From contig NZ_JACRYL010000021.1 in NCBI RefSeq assembly GCF_014306625.1, forward strand, positions 1 to 64,000: a DNA stretch of 64,000 nt, written 5' to 3'. Below the pieces are notes generated by a model. That model worked only from the letters and a program-made list of their open reading frames with translations, did not search any database and was not told the DNA's origin. Shown in pieces: positions 25,965 to 35,449 of the stretch; position 1 is the first letter of the stretch, and each line of letters opens with the position of its first letter. This DNA is from Pedobacter fastidiosus. Its GTDB lineage: Bacteria > Bacteroidota > Bacteroidia > Sphingobacteriales > Sphingobacteriaceae. The translations under genes were made by a program, and so were the position numbers.

Positions 25965-26972
25965 CTATTTACCAAATTCGAGCACCCTGAACGTACCGGA
26001 AACCCTTTTTGGACGCTGGGTAGCATCCGTGCTTTTTTCGAATGATGCCGTTGGAAGAAAGAGATTGTGGGTAAGGGGGTCAAGGGCAATCGTTCTTGCG
26101 CCAGGTTCCGATCTGATCGTTTCCTGAACGATGAACTTATCGGCCGAAACTTCTTTAACTGCGGTAATGGTTCCCTCGCCATTCGAGCTATAGGCCATTT
26201 TGGTTACAGGATCAAAAACCACACCGTCTGATCCATCGCCTATGGGTAAGGTTGCAATATGATTTCCTGTTTTTGCATCCAGGATGATCATCACCTTGTT
26301 TGCGCACACCGTAAAAAGTCTTGAAGTAGCCCGGTCGATGGCAAGGCCTGAAGGCTCTTCGCCTCCTTTGAGTTTATACCTGGAAAGTATTTTGAAGGTG
26401 CCCGAATCAAAACATACAATTTCACCCGTATCCTCAATGTTCACGTAGATCTTCCCTTTCCCATCAGAAACCCCGGCTTCCGGCTTTCCCCCCAGGGGAA
26501 TGGTTGAGAGGACCTGATCGGTTGTGGGATCAATTATCGTAGCATCACTGCTCTTTCCATTGAATACAAATACTTTTTTAGAAAAATCGTCATAAAAAGT
26601 GGCATCAGGATTTTGTCCTACTTTTATCGTAGCCATTACCATAAAATTTTTCAGGTCGAATACCGTACAGGTACCTGCCCTGCCATTGGTCGTGTAACCT
26701 TTTCCAACCGGACCCGCAACGGCAATCCCGTGAACACCCTGTGTATTGTGGATTACACCAACTGAATCACCGCCATTTTTGCTCAGGATATTCACCTGGT
26801 TCCCATGGGACAGATAAATATTATTGTTCTTTCCATCTATTGTGAGATAGTCCCAGCCGCCATCGCTCTGGATCTTATGGGTTGCCAATAGGTGCATACC
26901 TGGCTTTTGCTGAGCAGAAGCGGCGATGATCATACCCAATAACATAATTGCACTTAAGAAGTTCTTTTTCAT
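25965..26972 (-). CDS. YncE-type beta-propeller protein
   Basis: A 335-aa exported protein with signal peptide ending in AASAQ (residue 21). Repeats of about 42 residues with GGKPEAGVSDGKGKIYVNIE-, GLAIDRATSRLFTVC- and GVVFDPVTKMAYSSN-type strands form a seven-bladed propeller of the YncE/YVTN kind. It is predicted to be periplasmic or surface-exposed and to bind a ligand or protein; no enzymatic residues are evident. The promoter at 27005-27040 carries the best copy of the shared CTACAG repeat, which places it in the same regulon as the efflux and phosphatase genes. Confidence 0.82.
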   Translation of the reverse strand: MKKNFLSAIMLLGMIIAASAQQKPGMHLLATHKIQSDGGWDYLTIDGKNNNIYLSHGNQVNILSKNGGDSVGVIHNTQGVHGIAVAGPVGKGYTTNGRAGTCTVFDLKNFMVMATIKVGQNPDATFYDDFSKKVFVFNGKSSDATIIDPTTDQVLSTIPLGGKPEAGVSDGKGKIYVNIEDTGEIVCFDSGTFKILSRYKLKGGEEPSGLAIDRATSRLFTVCANKVMIILDAKTGNHIATLPIGDGSDGVVFDPVTKMAYSSNGEGTITAVKEVSADKFIVQETIRSEPGARTIALDPLTHNLFLPTASFEKSTDATQRPKRVSGTFRVLEFGK

Positions 26973-27004
26973 TTTGTTCTTTTTTGTTGAGTTGGATTTT
27001 TAGT

Positions 27005-27040
27005 ATAAATTAAGGGTAAGAGTCTGTAGTAAAACTGTAG
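27005..27040 (-). promoter_or_regulatory. CTACAG operator and promoter of propeller gene
   Basis: On the gene strand CTACAG-TTTTA-CTACAG (27040 to 27024) is a perfect 11-bp-period repeat. After 11 nt follows TAATTTAT (27012-27005), a partial TAnnTTTG match. It lies 52-68 bp upstream of the start codon. The 17-nt core differs by one base from the box before EamA. Confidence 0.7.
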
Positions 27041-27067
27041 TTTGACCTGCAGCGATGAATATTTTTC

Positions 27068-27730
27068 CTAAAGTCTAAAATCTGAAAAATATAACCGGAT
27101 GAGCCCATAAAGACATATGATGCCGAGCAGATAACCTGCCAGTACATCCGTTAGCCAATGTGCTCCCAGATACACCCTTGAAATAGACACAAGAGCGATC
27201 ATTGTCATACTTGATGTAGCTATCAACAGCTTTAACAGGACCGGGATCTTTTTGAGCCGGTACATCAGAAAAACCACAAAACCGAAGAATACCGTATAGA
27301 AGAGTACGTGTCCACTGGGATAACTCTGCTGCCTGGTAAGTTCGATTACCCTGACCAGATCTTTAGCTGGCCTTGGCCGGTTTACAAAATATTTCGCTAC
27401 AGAACTGACCAGACCGGAGACTAAGGTAAAAAGCATAAACAATGCTTCTTTCTTTTGTTTCATCAGCAGGAGGACAATAGATGAGGCCAACACCAGGGGC
27501 ACCATATATTCAATGTAGCCAATGCTGCTAACCCCTTTCATGAAAGTATCAAAAAAGGCATTGCCATGTTCCTGTACCTCTGAAGAAAACCAGCGGTCTA
27601 GCGTGGTGGGCGGAAATACCACTACCATAATTGTTAGGATCGTAAATCCAAGTACCGCGACCAGCGTAATATAGCTTGCGGCTTTTTCTGTAAAAACCGC
27701 ACCCGGAAATTTAAAACGATCAAGATTCAT
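27068..27730 (-). CDS. PAP2-family phosphatase
   Basis: An inner-membrane phosphatase of the PAP2 family (lipid phosphatase), 220 aa. Motif 1 is K113-x6-RP (KYFVNRPRP), motif 2 is PSGH at 138-141, and motif 3 is R185-x5-H191 (SRVYLGAHW) with D195. Five to six membrane helices surround them. The substrate could be undecaprenyl pyrophosphate, phosphatidate or a lipid A phosphate. Its start overlaps the end of the RND permease gene by 11 nt, so it is the last gene of the efflux operon. Confidence 0.9.
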   Translation of the reverse strand: MNLDRFKFPGAVFTEKAASYITLVAVLGFTILTIMVVVFPPTTLDRWFSSEVQEHGNAFFDTFMKGVSSIGYIEYMVPLVLASSIVLLLMKQKKEALFMLFTLVSGLVSSVAKYFVNRPRPAKDLVRVIELTRQQSYPSGHVLFYTVFFGFVVFLMYRLKKIPVLLKLLIATSSMTMIALVSISRVYLGAHWLTDVLAGYLLGIICLYGLIRLYFSDFRL

Positions 27731-30700
27731 TTCTTTCTTCTTTGCTGGTGTAAAATCTTCTGATCAGACTTGGAAGTGCAATGAGCAAAAGTGGGAGCGC
27801 AACAGTAAATCCTCCGATAACCGCAATAGCCAGCGGCTGGTGGAGCTGTGCTCCAGCTCCTATACCAAGGGCCAAAGGCATTAACGCGATGATTGCCCCC
27901 AGTGCCGTCATGAGTTTTGGCCTCAACCTGGTCGAGATGGCAAAAGTGATCGCATCATCTACATTTTTTTCGTGCAGGGATTCTTTAAACTGTAAAAAGG
28001 TAAATATGGCATTCTCCCCGATGATCCCCACGATCATGATCAGCCCGGTATAACTGCCCACATTTAAGGGTGTACCCGTCAGCAGTAGCGCCAGATAACT
28101 TCCAGAAATGCCCAACACCGAAATCAGCAGGATCAGAAAGGCAATCTTAAAGTCCCTGAAAAGAAACAGGATCACACTGAATACCAGCAGGCTCGAGGCG
28201 ATCAAAATGGTTAACAGCTCAGAAAAAGACTGCTGTTGCTCTTTATAGGCTCCGCCATACTCGACATGGTAGCCCGAAGGGAGGTTAACCTTGCTGCTAA
28301 CCGCCGCCTGGATATCCTTCATTACACTTCCAAGATCCCTGTTGTCCAACCTGGCAGTAATGGCACCAATGGTCTGCAGGTTCTCCCGCTCCACCTCGGC
28401 GTTTCCTGATTGAAGATCTACTTTGGCAAGGTTCTGGATGGGCACCGCTGTCCCGTTTGGAACGAATATCTTAAGGGCAGCAATGTCCGATATGCCAAAG
28501 CTCCGGCTCCCAGGATACACCATCCTGATTGGCGAAAGCTGTTGTTTATCGTAAAGGTCACCGATTACATTTCCCTGCATAGCCGTTTGCACCTGCGCCT
28601 GAAAAGAAAGCGGGGTAATGCCATATTGAGAGAGCATGGCAAAATTGGGCTGTATGTTAACCGTTGGGCCAGATAATATGATCCCATCGAATACATCCGC
28701 AGTTCCGCCTACCTTCGAAACCAGATCTGCAACCTGCTTGGAGAGTACCTGAAGTTGCTGCTGGTCATTTCCAAAAATCTTGATTTCAATGGGCTGCGTT
28801 GAACTCATCAGATCACCCAGCATATCGCCGATAACCTGACCAAAATCGACCACAAGTGCAGGCTGGGTATGCTCAATATGGGTCCTGATGTCGGAAATCA
28901 CCTCATCTGTAGTTTTGGTACGGCCCGGTTTCAACTGGATCAGATAATCTCCGGTATTCGGCTCGGTGATAAAGAAACCCATCTGCGTTCCAGTCCTCCT
29001 TGAATAGGCTTGGACATCCGGAATTTTGACAATTTCCTTTTCCACTTCCCTCAGCATCCTGTCGGTTTCCTCAAGTGAAGTTCCAGGAGGGGATGCATAA
29101 TCCAGTACGATACTGCCTTCGTCCATTTCTGGCAGGAAGCCCGTTTGAAGCCTTGGGAAGACCAGTACAATCGATGCGATAAGCACAAGGATAAACAGAT
29201 AAGAAATATATGGCCGCTTGATGAAAAAGCGTACCCAGTTCTGCGATTTTACCTCATGAACGATTGCCTCTTTCCCGGATGCATTGCTGTGTGAGTTCCT
29301 GGTCAGCAGCAGGTAGATTACCGGCAGCCCGATCCAGGTGACAAAAAATGAGCAGACCAGGGTAATGATCATGGTATTGGTCATCACCTGAAAGTAAGAA
29401 CCTGCCACCCCGGTCATCAGTACAAATGGAATAAAAATTACAATGGTACTGATGGATGAGCCCAGCATGGCCGGGAACAGATAGCTGATAGCCTTACTGA
29501 GCAGGGTTACGGTTGGATCATCGGGATGTTCTTCATGCGTCCGGTGAATCTGCTCTACCACAACAATGGCATCATCAATGATCAGGCCAATGGCTGCTGC
29601 AATGGCACCAAGGGTCATGATATTCAAAGAATACCCGATAAAATAAAGCACGATCACGGTAAGGCATAAAGTAACCGGAATGGTAATAAGAATGGTGGCG
29701 CTGGCCTTTAAAGACCTAAGAAAGATAATGGCTACAATAATAGCGAGGGCAAGTCCGATCCATAAACTGTCACGGACACTTTTAACGGATTCGTTAACGA
29801 AATCAGCCTGCACATAATAAGGTTTGATGCTCACTCCGGAGGGTAGAATATTTTTAAGCTGCGAAACCTTCGCAGCCATCTGTGCAGAAAGATCCACAAG
29901 GTTCGCATTTGGCTGTTTGATTACCGCGATCAGTATGCCGTCTTTCCCGTTGGCATTGATGCGGGTATATTCCACGCTCTGCTGGATGTTCACCTTGGCC
30001 ACATCAACTATCCGGACCGTCCTGTTCCCCTTTCTGGTGAGTACCAGTTGTTCCAGGTCGCTTTTGGTTTTTACCGTGGCATCGGTTACCGAGAGGTAAA
30101 GGAAATTATTGTCGGACAGATAACCGTTGGATTTTATAAAATTGGTCTGCGAAAGGGCTCCCGAAATCTGATCTGGGGAAATCCCGATCGACTGCATTTT
30201 CTGCATATCGAGCTCCAGCCAGTATTCTTTGGTCTTGCCCCCGATCACACGGATTTCCGAAACCCCATCAACCTGCGACAGAAAGGGCTTTACGGTATAA
30301 GTCGCTATTTTTTTTAGTTCGACAGGAGAATAATTGTGGCTTTCCAGGCTATATCCGCTAACAGGGAGTATAGAAGGGTTCATCTTTTCTACCGATATAT
30401 TTACACCCGCGGGAAGCGTGGCGGAGATCTTTGCGATCTGCGATTCGATCCGTTGCTGGCTCAGATCGATATCTGCCCCAGGGTTCATGTAGGCAGAAAG
30501 CTCACAGCTGCCGCGGCTGGTGGTACTTCTTACCAGTTGTAGATCGGGAACCTGTTTTACTGCATTCTCCAAAGGCCGGGTAACGGTAACCACCATTTTA
30601 TCTACCGGCTGAAGTTCCGCATCGGCAATGATCTTGATCTTGGGAAAGGTAATTTCTGGAAAAAGACCTGTCTTAAGCTGCTGGAAGGAATAAACACCAC

Positions 30701-30764
30701 CAACTAGGATGATGATCAGGACTGCCAGGATGGGATTTTTATGGGAGATAAAGAAGTTTTTCAT
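27720..30764 (-). CDS. RND efflux transporter, inner-membrane permease
   Basis: A 1014-aa RND pump subunit. It has 12 membrane helices in two halves, each followed by a large periplasmic loop. Helix 4 carries the proton-relay pair D397-D398 in GLIIDDAIVVVEQ, as in the HAE (drug/hydrophobe) branch. The N-terminus MKNFFISHKNPILAVLIIIL and the GSSISTIVIFIPFVLMTGVAG stretch are typical. It forms a tripartite pump with the adaptor and TolC-like proteins encoded just upstream. The export substrate is unknown; placing it with lipid phosphatases suggests an envelope-related compound. Confidence 0.93.
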   Translation of the reverse strand: MKNFFISHKNPILAVLIIILVGGVYSFQQLKTGLFPEITFPKIKIIADAELQPVDKMVVTVTRPLENAVKQVPDLQLVRSTTSRGSCELSAYMNPGADIDLSQQRIESQIAKISATLPAGVNISVEKMNPSILPVSGYSLESHNYSPVELKKIATYTVKPFLSQVDGVSEIRVIGGKTKEYWLELDMQKMQSIGISPDQISGALSQTNFIKSNGYLSDNNFLYLSVTDATVKTKSDLEQLVLTRKGNRTVRIVDVAKVNIQQSVEYTRINANGKDGILIAVIKQPNANLVDLSAQMAAKVSQLKNILPSGVSIKPYYVQADFVNESVKSVRDSLWIGLALAIIVAIIFLRSLKASATILITIPVTLCLTVIVLYFIGYSLNIMTLGAIAAAIGLIIDDAIVVVEQIHRTHEEHPDDPTVTLLSKAISYLFPAMLGSSISTIVIFIPFVLMTGVAGSYFQVMTNTMIITLVCSFFVTWIGLPVIYLLLTRNSHSNASGKEAIVHEVKSQNWVRFFIKRPYISYLFILVLIASIVLVFPRLQTGFLPEMDEGSIVLDYASPPGTSLEETDRMLREVEKEIVKIPDVQAYSRRTGTQMGFFITEPNTGDYLIQLKPGRTKTTDEVISDIRTHIEHTQPALVVDFGQVIGDMLGDLMSSTQPIEIKIFGNDQQQLQVLSKQVADLVSKVGGTADVFDGIILSGPTVNIQPNFAMLSQYGITPLSFQAQVQTAMQGNVIGDLYDKQQLSPIRMVYPGSRSFGISDIAALKIFVPNGTAVPIQNLAKVDLQSGNAEVERENLQTIGAITARLDNRDLGSVMKDIQAAVSSKVNLPSGYHVEYGGAYKEQQQSFSELLTILIASSLLVFSVILFLFRDFKIAFLILLISVLGISGSYLALLLTGTPLNVGSYTGLIMIVGIIGENAIFTFLQFKESLHEKNVDDAITFAISTRLRPKLMTALGAIIALMPLALGIGAGAQLHQPLAIAVIGGFTVALPLLLIALPSLIRRFYTSKEERNES

Positions 30765-30766
30765 GG

Positions 30767-31690
30767 CTATTTCTGTATTTTAACCTTGGCGGTATCGGCG
30801 ATACCATAATTTCCGGTTTTGATGATCCTGTCTGTTTTTGCAAACCTGGGATCGAGTACCTCCATTAATGAGCTGCTTTCAATCCCTTTCTTCACGTTCA
30901 CTTTTACCGCTGTTGAATCGTTGATCATTTTCATTACCCAAAATTCATCTTCAGTCTCGTTAGACAGCACTGCCGATTTGGGGAGCACCTGTGCCTGTGG
31001 ATGGCTGAGCTTGGTCAATCTCACTTTGGCGATCAGCCCTTCTGGAATATCCTTGCCTGAATACACCTTGACGATATATCGTTGGGTCTGCGCAAGGGAA
31101 TCTACCGATGGCATGGTACCCGAAACCGATCCAGCCAGTTTGGTCCCATCGGGCAAAAGCACGTCTAATGATTTGTTCTTAGCGATAATCTGATTGAGTT
31201 CATAAGGGAGATCGAGCAGGAACACCAGACTGTTACGGTTACTGATCGTTGCCAGTGCCTCTCCATCCTGAACATAGTCTCCGTTCTGGTGATCCACCTT
31301 TACAATGGTACCTGCCTGGCCCGATCGGATATTGGAAACACCTGAAAACTTAAAGCCGGGATCGAGTTTATTTACCGTATTGCCGATGGAACGGGCCTCC
31401 TTGGTGATCAGGGTAAAAAGCAGCTGACCGCTTCCAACCTGCTGGCCCGTTTTTGCAATCGTACGCTGAACGTAGCCATTGATATTGGCCTTTACAAAAC
31501 TTTTTTCAAGATAAGCAGAAACAGCCGATAGCTCAACATATTCAGATAGGGCGCTATCTTTAGGACTGGTTACCTGCACTGGTATAACAGGAGAAGGTGT
31601 ATCCGTTACCGTAGGATCTGTGCTATTGCATGCCCAGAGGCAGGAAATTACTGCCATGGCGGCGAAAGTTAATTTTAAATATTTTTGCAT
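30767..31690 (-). CDS. RND efflux periplasmic adaptor (membrane fusion) lipoprotein
   Basis: A 307-aa periplasmic adaptor. The signal peptide ends with the lipobox ISCLWAC, with Cys21 probably lipidated. The barrel-sandwich (lipoyl-like) halves are seen in VKANINGYVQRTIAKTGQQV and IRSGQAGTIVKVDHQNGDYV. The helical hairpin is very short, so it is a small adaptor. It lies 2 nt from the permease and 2 nt from the TolC-like gene. Confidence 0.9.
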   Translation of the reverse strand: MQKYLKLTFAAMAVISCLWACNSTDPTVTDTPSPVIPVQVTSPKDSALSEYVELSAVSAYLEKSFVKANINGYVQRTIAKTGQQVGSGQLLFTLITKEARSIGNTVNKLDPGFKFSGVSNIRSGQAGTIVKVDHQNGDYVQDGEALATISNRNSLVFLLDLPYELNQIIAKNKSLDVLLPDGTKLAGSVSGTMPSVDSLAQTQRYIVKVYSGKDIPEGLIAKVRLTKLSHPQAQVLPKSAVLSNETEDEFWVMKMINDSTAVKVNVKKGIESSSLMEVLDPRFAKTDRIIKTGNYGIADTAKVKIQK

Positions 31691-31692
31691 GG

Positions 31693-32934
31693 TTATCTGT
31701 TCCAGTAGTTAAATTGGTTGATCAGTTTCAATCTGTTGATATTGGTCTGCCTCAACAGGTTCTGGGCAGAGAGGTAATTGTTAATGGCGATAATAAAATC
31801 AGATACCTTCAGATCGCCTGTATGGAGCAGTTTGCTGTCTACATCAATAAGTCCTTTGCTAAGGCGGATCTGCTCGTTGATTTTTCCAAAAAGGGCATCA
31901 GTCTGTGAGAGCTGCTGACGGATCAGGTTAATCTGCTGGGTCCGCTGACGGGTAAAAAATTCGCGGTAACCGGCAACGGTATTGGATGAAATGGCCAGTT
32001 TATCATACTGCATCTTTCTCTGGTGGCCATCATAGATCTGTACCGAAAAGGTAAAGCCTAAGCTGGCGCCAAAGTTCTTATAGGGCTGGAGTACCAGTGA
32101 TGAGCTATAGCCTCCATTGGCATGGATACCAAGCTTGGGTTTATAGTTAAGATCGATCCCTTTCCGCAGGTTAATATTTTTTATGCTATCCAATTCAAAG
32201 CGTTTGGTAAAAAAACTTTTATCACCCGAAAACACTTCACTTTGCAGTTTGGGTGCTGCAAGGCTTACCTGTGTGGTATCGGTTATTCCGGCAAGATAAT
32301 TAAGTGTTGCATAGTCATTTTTGAACTGCAGTTCTGCCTGTTTCAAGCTAAGCTGCTGCTGTTGGAGGGTAACCAGAAAGGTGAGGTATTCTGATTGCTT
32401 ATAGATATTACTGCGGGTGAGGGTTTTTAGCAATTTTTCTTCCCTATCCAAAAGTGCGACCACTTCGCGGTTAAAGTCTACCTGCTGTTGACCGGCAAAA
32501 GCAGTAACATATTGATCAATAATTGATTTGTTGAGGTCAAAGAGCGATAGCTGACCTGCATATCTGAGCGAATCACTCTGGATCCTGATCCCCTCAAGCT
32601 GGTTATTGATACGCTTTTTATTCAGCAGGTCGTAATTCACATTTAACATGGCCTCGAGTGCCTGGCCATTGGTAATGACCTCATCGTAACCATACCCATG
32701 TATGATGGGGGCATAAAGGCCGGTACCGGTTCCTGTCACCTGCGGCTTTGCAGTTGCCCTGATGATCAGGCTATCAATTCCGGCTGACTTGCGCTGGTTC
32801 TCAAAATCTTTAAGTACCGGGCTTGATAACCTGGCCTGGCTCAAATAGTAATCCAGGTTCTTTACGGCTTCCTGTGCCCTCACCATGGTACCTGAAACAA
32901 TCAGTAAAACGGTAGCGAATAGTTTATAGATCAT
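31693..32934 (-). CDS. TolC-family outer membrane channel
   Basis: A TolC-like outer-membrane factor of 413 aa. I chose the ATG at 32934, because the frame upstream begins with GTG and the signal peptide MIYKLFATVLLIVSGTMVRA starts here. Two long helical repeats are seen (LDYYLSQARLSSPVLKDFEN at the start; IRLSKGLIDVDSKLLHTGDL near the end). It is the first gene of the operon that continues with adaptor, permease and PAP2. The operator box at 33018-33034 is upstream. Confidence 0.9.
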   Translation of the reverse strand: MIYKLFATVLLIVSGTMVRAQEAVKNLDYYLSQARLSSPVLKDFENQRKSAGIDSLIIRATAKPQVTGTGTGLYAPIIHGYGYDEVITNGQALEAMLNVNYDLLNKKRINNQLEGIRIQSDSLRYAGQLSLFDLNKSIIDQYVTAFAGQQQVDFNREVVALLDREEKLLKTLTRSNIYKQSEYLTFLVTLQQQQLSLKQAELQFKNDYATLNYLAGITDTTQVSLAAPKLQSEVFSGDKSFFTKRFELDSIKNINLRKGIDLNYKPKLGIHANGGYSSSLVLQPYKNFGASLGFTFSVQIYDGHQRKMQYDKLAISSNTVAGYREFFTRQRTQQINLIRQQLSQTDALFGKINEQIRLSKGLIDVDSKLLHTGDLKVSDFIIAINNYLSAQNLLRQTNINRLKLINQFNYWNR

Positions 32935-32999
32935 GTTTATTTTTATTGTTTTAAACTTTTCCACACGTCGCAGGATAAAGGATTCTACTGTTATACAGA

Positions 33000-33034
33000 C
33001 TAAATTAACACCAGATTATGGAGCAATTCTGTAG
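33000..33034 (-). promoter_or_regulatory. CTACAG operator and promoter of efflux operon
   Basis: On the gene strand CTACAG-AATTG-CTCCAT (33034 to 33018) shows the 11-bp period. Exactly 10 nt later comes TAATTTAG (33007-33000), one mismatch from TAnnTTTG. The proximal half-site overlaps the stop codon of the upstream GT39 gene. Confidence 0.6.
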
Positions 33035-34527
33035 TTGTCCCTTTTAGCATATTTGTATCCACGACAGATATATACATGGAACTTGCGGATGGGATGCCCG
33101 CCATGGTTTATGATAACCGGCTTAAGCTGTTTAACGGACTTAAAGTAGGCCAGCACTGCGGAGGGCGGAACAGTATCCATTTTCTCACTCTTGAACTGGG
33201 GATCGGAATCCACGAAAACTGCATCTTTCCCGTTCAGCGCACTTAGGTCAGTTCCGATGAAATCAAACTGCAGTGCATTTTCTCCGATCACATTCTGTCC
33301 GTAAACAAAATTTTCACTGTACAGGTTAAGCTCCGCAGAAGTCTTATAGCTATCTGCCGAGAAAATAAAATCGGCATGCTGCTGTTTTCTGATCATTTCA
33401 ACCTGATCGGAAAGCGGCCTCCATCCCACCCAGGTATCATCAGATTTAATGGGAAAGGGATAAAAGAGAATTTCTGCAAGAAGGCCCAGGTGAACTATAA
33501 AGGATATGATCACCTGTATACGGAGCCACTTTTTGCCGATAAAACTTCCCGCCAAAATAGTTCCGGTAATGTAAGCGGGCATCATCCAGTTGATTTTGAT
33601 CCAATAAATCGGCGAGAGCAAAAGGAAAGTAAGAAATATGGGCAGAAAGAAACACAAAAGGAATACACCAGTTGTTGGCATCTGGCTCCAGCGGTTGGAA
33701 TAGGTCCTGATCAGTTTAAATGCCGAGTAAAGCACCGCAATAAAGAGTACGGGAATCAACAATGCCAACTGATGACCGAAAAGCCCAAGCACAAATTTTG
33801 GTTTTAAGGTAAATGCCGCAGCCTCATGCATCCGCTGTGTGCCCTGAAAGGCGAATGAAGCGAAATGGTTGTTCACATTCCAGATGATTACAGGTGAGGC
33901 TACAGCCACCATTATCAAACAGCTTAACCATGGCCACATTGTTAAAAGGTATTTCCTGTTGGCATCTGAGAGCAATAAGAACAGGATCATGCCAGCGGGA
34001 AGAAATACGGCGGTATATTTACTATGGAAGGCCAGTCCCATCAGTACCCCCGCTAAAATCCAATAAAATCTTTTTCCATTAAATATGGCTTCTTGAAGGG
34101 CAATAAGCGAAAGTGTCCAGAAAAAAAGCAATGGTGTATCAGGGGTTGAGACCAGCGAAAGAATGCTGACCATCAGTGTACTTAAGAATAATATGATGAT
34201 CTTTTCGGCTTCGAATTTGGGAAAGAATCTGATGGCCAACCTGTAAACTGCAATACAGGTCATTAGGGTCAACAACGAGTCAGCAAGCTTTATGGCCAGA
34301 ACGTTCTTGCCCAGTACCGATGTAAATATCCGGAGCAGATAGGCAATTGCAGGGGGATGATCGAAATAGGAAAGTGCAGGATGCTGGGAATAGAAAAAAT
34401 AATAAGCATCCTGGGGCATGGGTCCCATGAAAAATATGGAAAGGAACCTGATCAATATGACCGTTATCAGCATATAGAAAGCGGTCTTTCCAAGAGCTGT
34501 ACTTTTAAATCTTTTGATTAAATCCAT
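33016..34527 (-). CDS. GT39-family (ArnT/PMT-like) glycosyltransferase
   Basis: An integral membrane glycosyltransferase of about 503 aa from the ATG at 34527; a TTG 24 nt further upstream is also in frame. The first periplasmic loop holds DAYYFFYSQHP and YFDHPP, typical of GT39 enzymes that use polyprenyl-phosphate sugars and act on the periplasmic side. About ten membrane helices follow, and a C-terminal soluble part is at about 385-503. ArnT-like enzymes add aminoarabinose to lipid A; a similar envelope glycosylation is possible here but unproven. It follows a PAP2 gene by 63 nt, probably in one operon. Confidence 0.82.
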   Translation of the reverse strand: MDLIKRFKSTALGKTAFYMLITVILIRFLSIFFMGPMPQDAYYFFYSQHPALSYFDHPPAIAYLLRIFTSVLGKNVLAIKLADSLLTLMTCIAVYRLAIRFFPKFEAEKIIILFLSTLMVSILSLVSTPDTPLLFFWTLSLIALQEAIFNGKRFYWILAGVLMGLAFHSKYTAVFLPAGMILFLLLSDANRKYLLTMWPWLSCLIMVAVASPVIIWNVNNHFASFAFQGTQRMHEAAAFTLKPKFVLGLFGHQLALLIPVLFIAVLYSAFKLIRTYSNRWSQMPTTGVFLLCFFLPIFLTFLLLSPIYWIKINWMMPAYITGTILAGSFIGKKWLRIQVIISFIVHLGLLAEILFYPFPIKSDDTWVGWRPLSDQVEMIRKQQHADFIFSADSYKTSAELNLYSENFVYGQNVIGENALQFDFIGTDLSALNGKDAVFVDSDPQFKSEKMDTVPPSAVLAYFKSVKQLKPVIINHGGHPIRKFHVYICRGYKYAKRDNYRIAP

Positions 34528-34590
34528 AAACTTTGGGATAATGGCTTTCAAAAAATGGATGAAATGATACAGGTTCTTAATTAGAGCATT

Positions 34591-35382
34591 CTAAAACTTT
34601 CCGGAGAGCATAAGCCCAGTACTGCCTGGCTGATGGAACGGCATCAGGGTAAAGTTGCCTTCTTTCTTGGCAGTAAATAGACTCTTCATATAGGGATAGA
34701 TCAGGTAGGCGATCTTGGTGGATGCAATACCGAAACCCGCTCCGGCCACCACATCACTGAACCAGTGTTTATTGTTGTACATCCGAAGTGTTCCTGTTGC
34801 TGTTGCTACGAAATAACCCGCATAACCTATCCAGGGATTTACATCCTTATATTCCTGATGAAGGAACTCCGCGGCCATGAAAGCGGAGGCTGTGTGCCCT
34901 GAGGGAAAAGAATTGGTCCCCGATTCATCAGGCCTCATCCTTCCTACCCCCTGTTTTACAAAATGAGTGGAAACACCCATAATGGCTGCCGAAGTTACGT
35001 ATAACATAGAGGCATCGAACAGGTTGTGTTTCCCCCGGACGCCGGAAAGATTAAGGGCATAAACTGCAGCTGCCGGTGCAAACTGGAGATAATCATCCAC
35101 GTGTGCTGCAAAAAGCGGATGGTCTTCCTGTAATTCTGCATTAGTGCTCACATCAAGCTGTTTAAGCGCTCCGTGATCGTAAACCGCAGCAAAGCCATAA
35201 CCCATTAATACCACTGGGGCAATAAAAGCCGCTGGTCTGAATTTAGCTTTAGGGATAATGTTTCCGGTATACCATTTACGGGCAGAGTCTGCTGGAGCGG
35301 TTAGCGTAGAATCAATATTCTGTGCGGAACAAAAAGATATTGCGGTGATAAAAAATAGGGTGGAAAGAAGTAATCTGCGCAT
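34591..35382 (-). CDS. PAP2-family phosphatase (exported)
   Basis: A 263-aa PAP2 phosphatase with a cleavable signal peptide ending in SFCSAQ (residue 21). Motif 1 is KQGVGRMRP (K-x6-RP), motif 2 is PSGH in NSFPSGHTASAF, and motif 3 is R-x5-H in LRMYNNKHW with the following Asp. Few strong membrane helices are present, so the enzyme may be periplasmic or outer-membrane associated, like LpxE/LpxF-type or acid phosphatases. Its promoter has a perfect -7 element and the CTACAG box. Confidence 0.88.
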   Translation of the reverse strand: MRRLLLSTLFFITAISFCSAQNIDSTLTAPADSARKWYTGNIIPKAKFRPAAFIAPVVLMGYGFAAVYDHGALKQLDVSTNAELQEDHPLFAAHVDDYLQFAPAAAVYALNLSGVRGKHNLFDASMLYVTSAAIMGVSTHFVKQGVGRMRPDESGTNSFPSGHTASAFMAAEFLHQEYKDVNPWIGYAGYFVATATGTLRMYNNKHWFSDVVAGAGFGIASTKIAYLIYPYMKSLFTAKKEGNFTLMPFHQPGSTGLMLSGKF

Positions 35383-35405
35383 GACCTAAAGTTTTAATTG
35401 TTGAT

Positions 35406-35440
35406 CAAAACTATCATGCAATTATGTAGCAAATCTGTAG
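35406..35440 (-). promoter_or_regulatory. CTACAG operator and promoter of PAP2-GT39 operon
   Basis: On the gene strand CTACAG-ATTTG-CTACAT (35440 to 35424) has the 11-bp period. Exactly 10 nt later lies TAGTTTTG (35413-35406), a perfect TAnnTTTG. This is the cleanest promoter of the set. Confidence 0.7.
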
Positions 35441-35449
35441 TTATCGTCC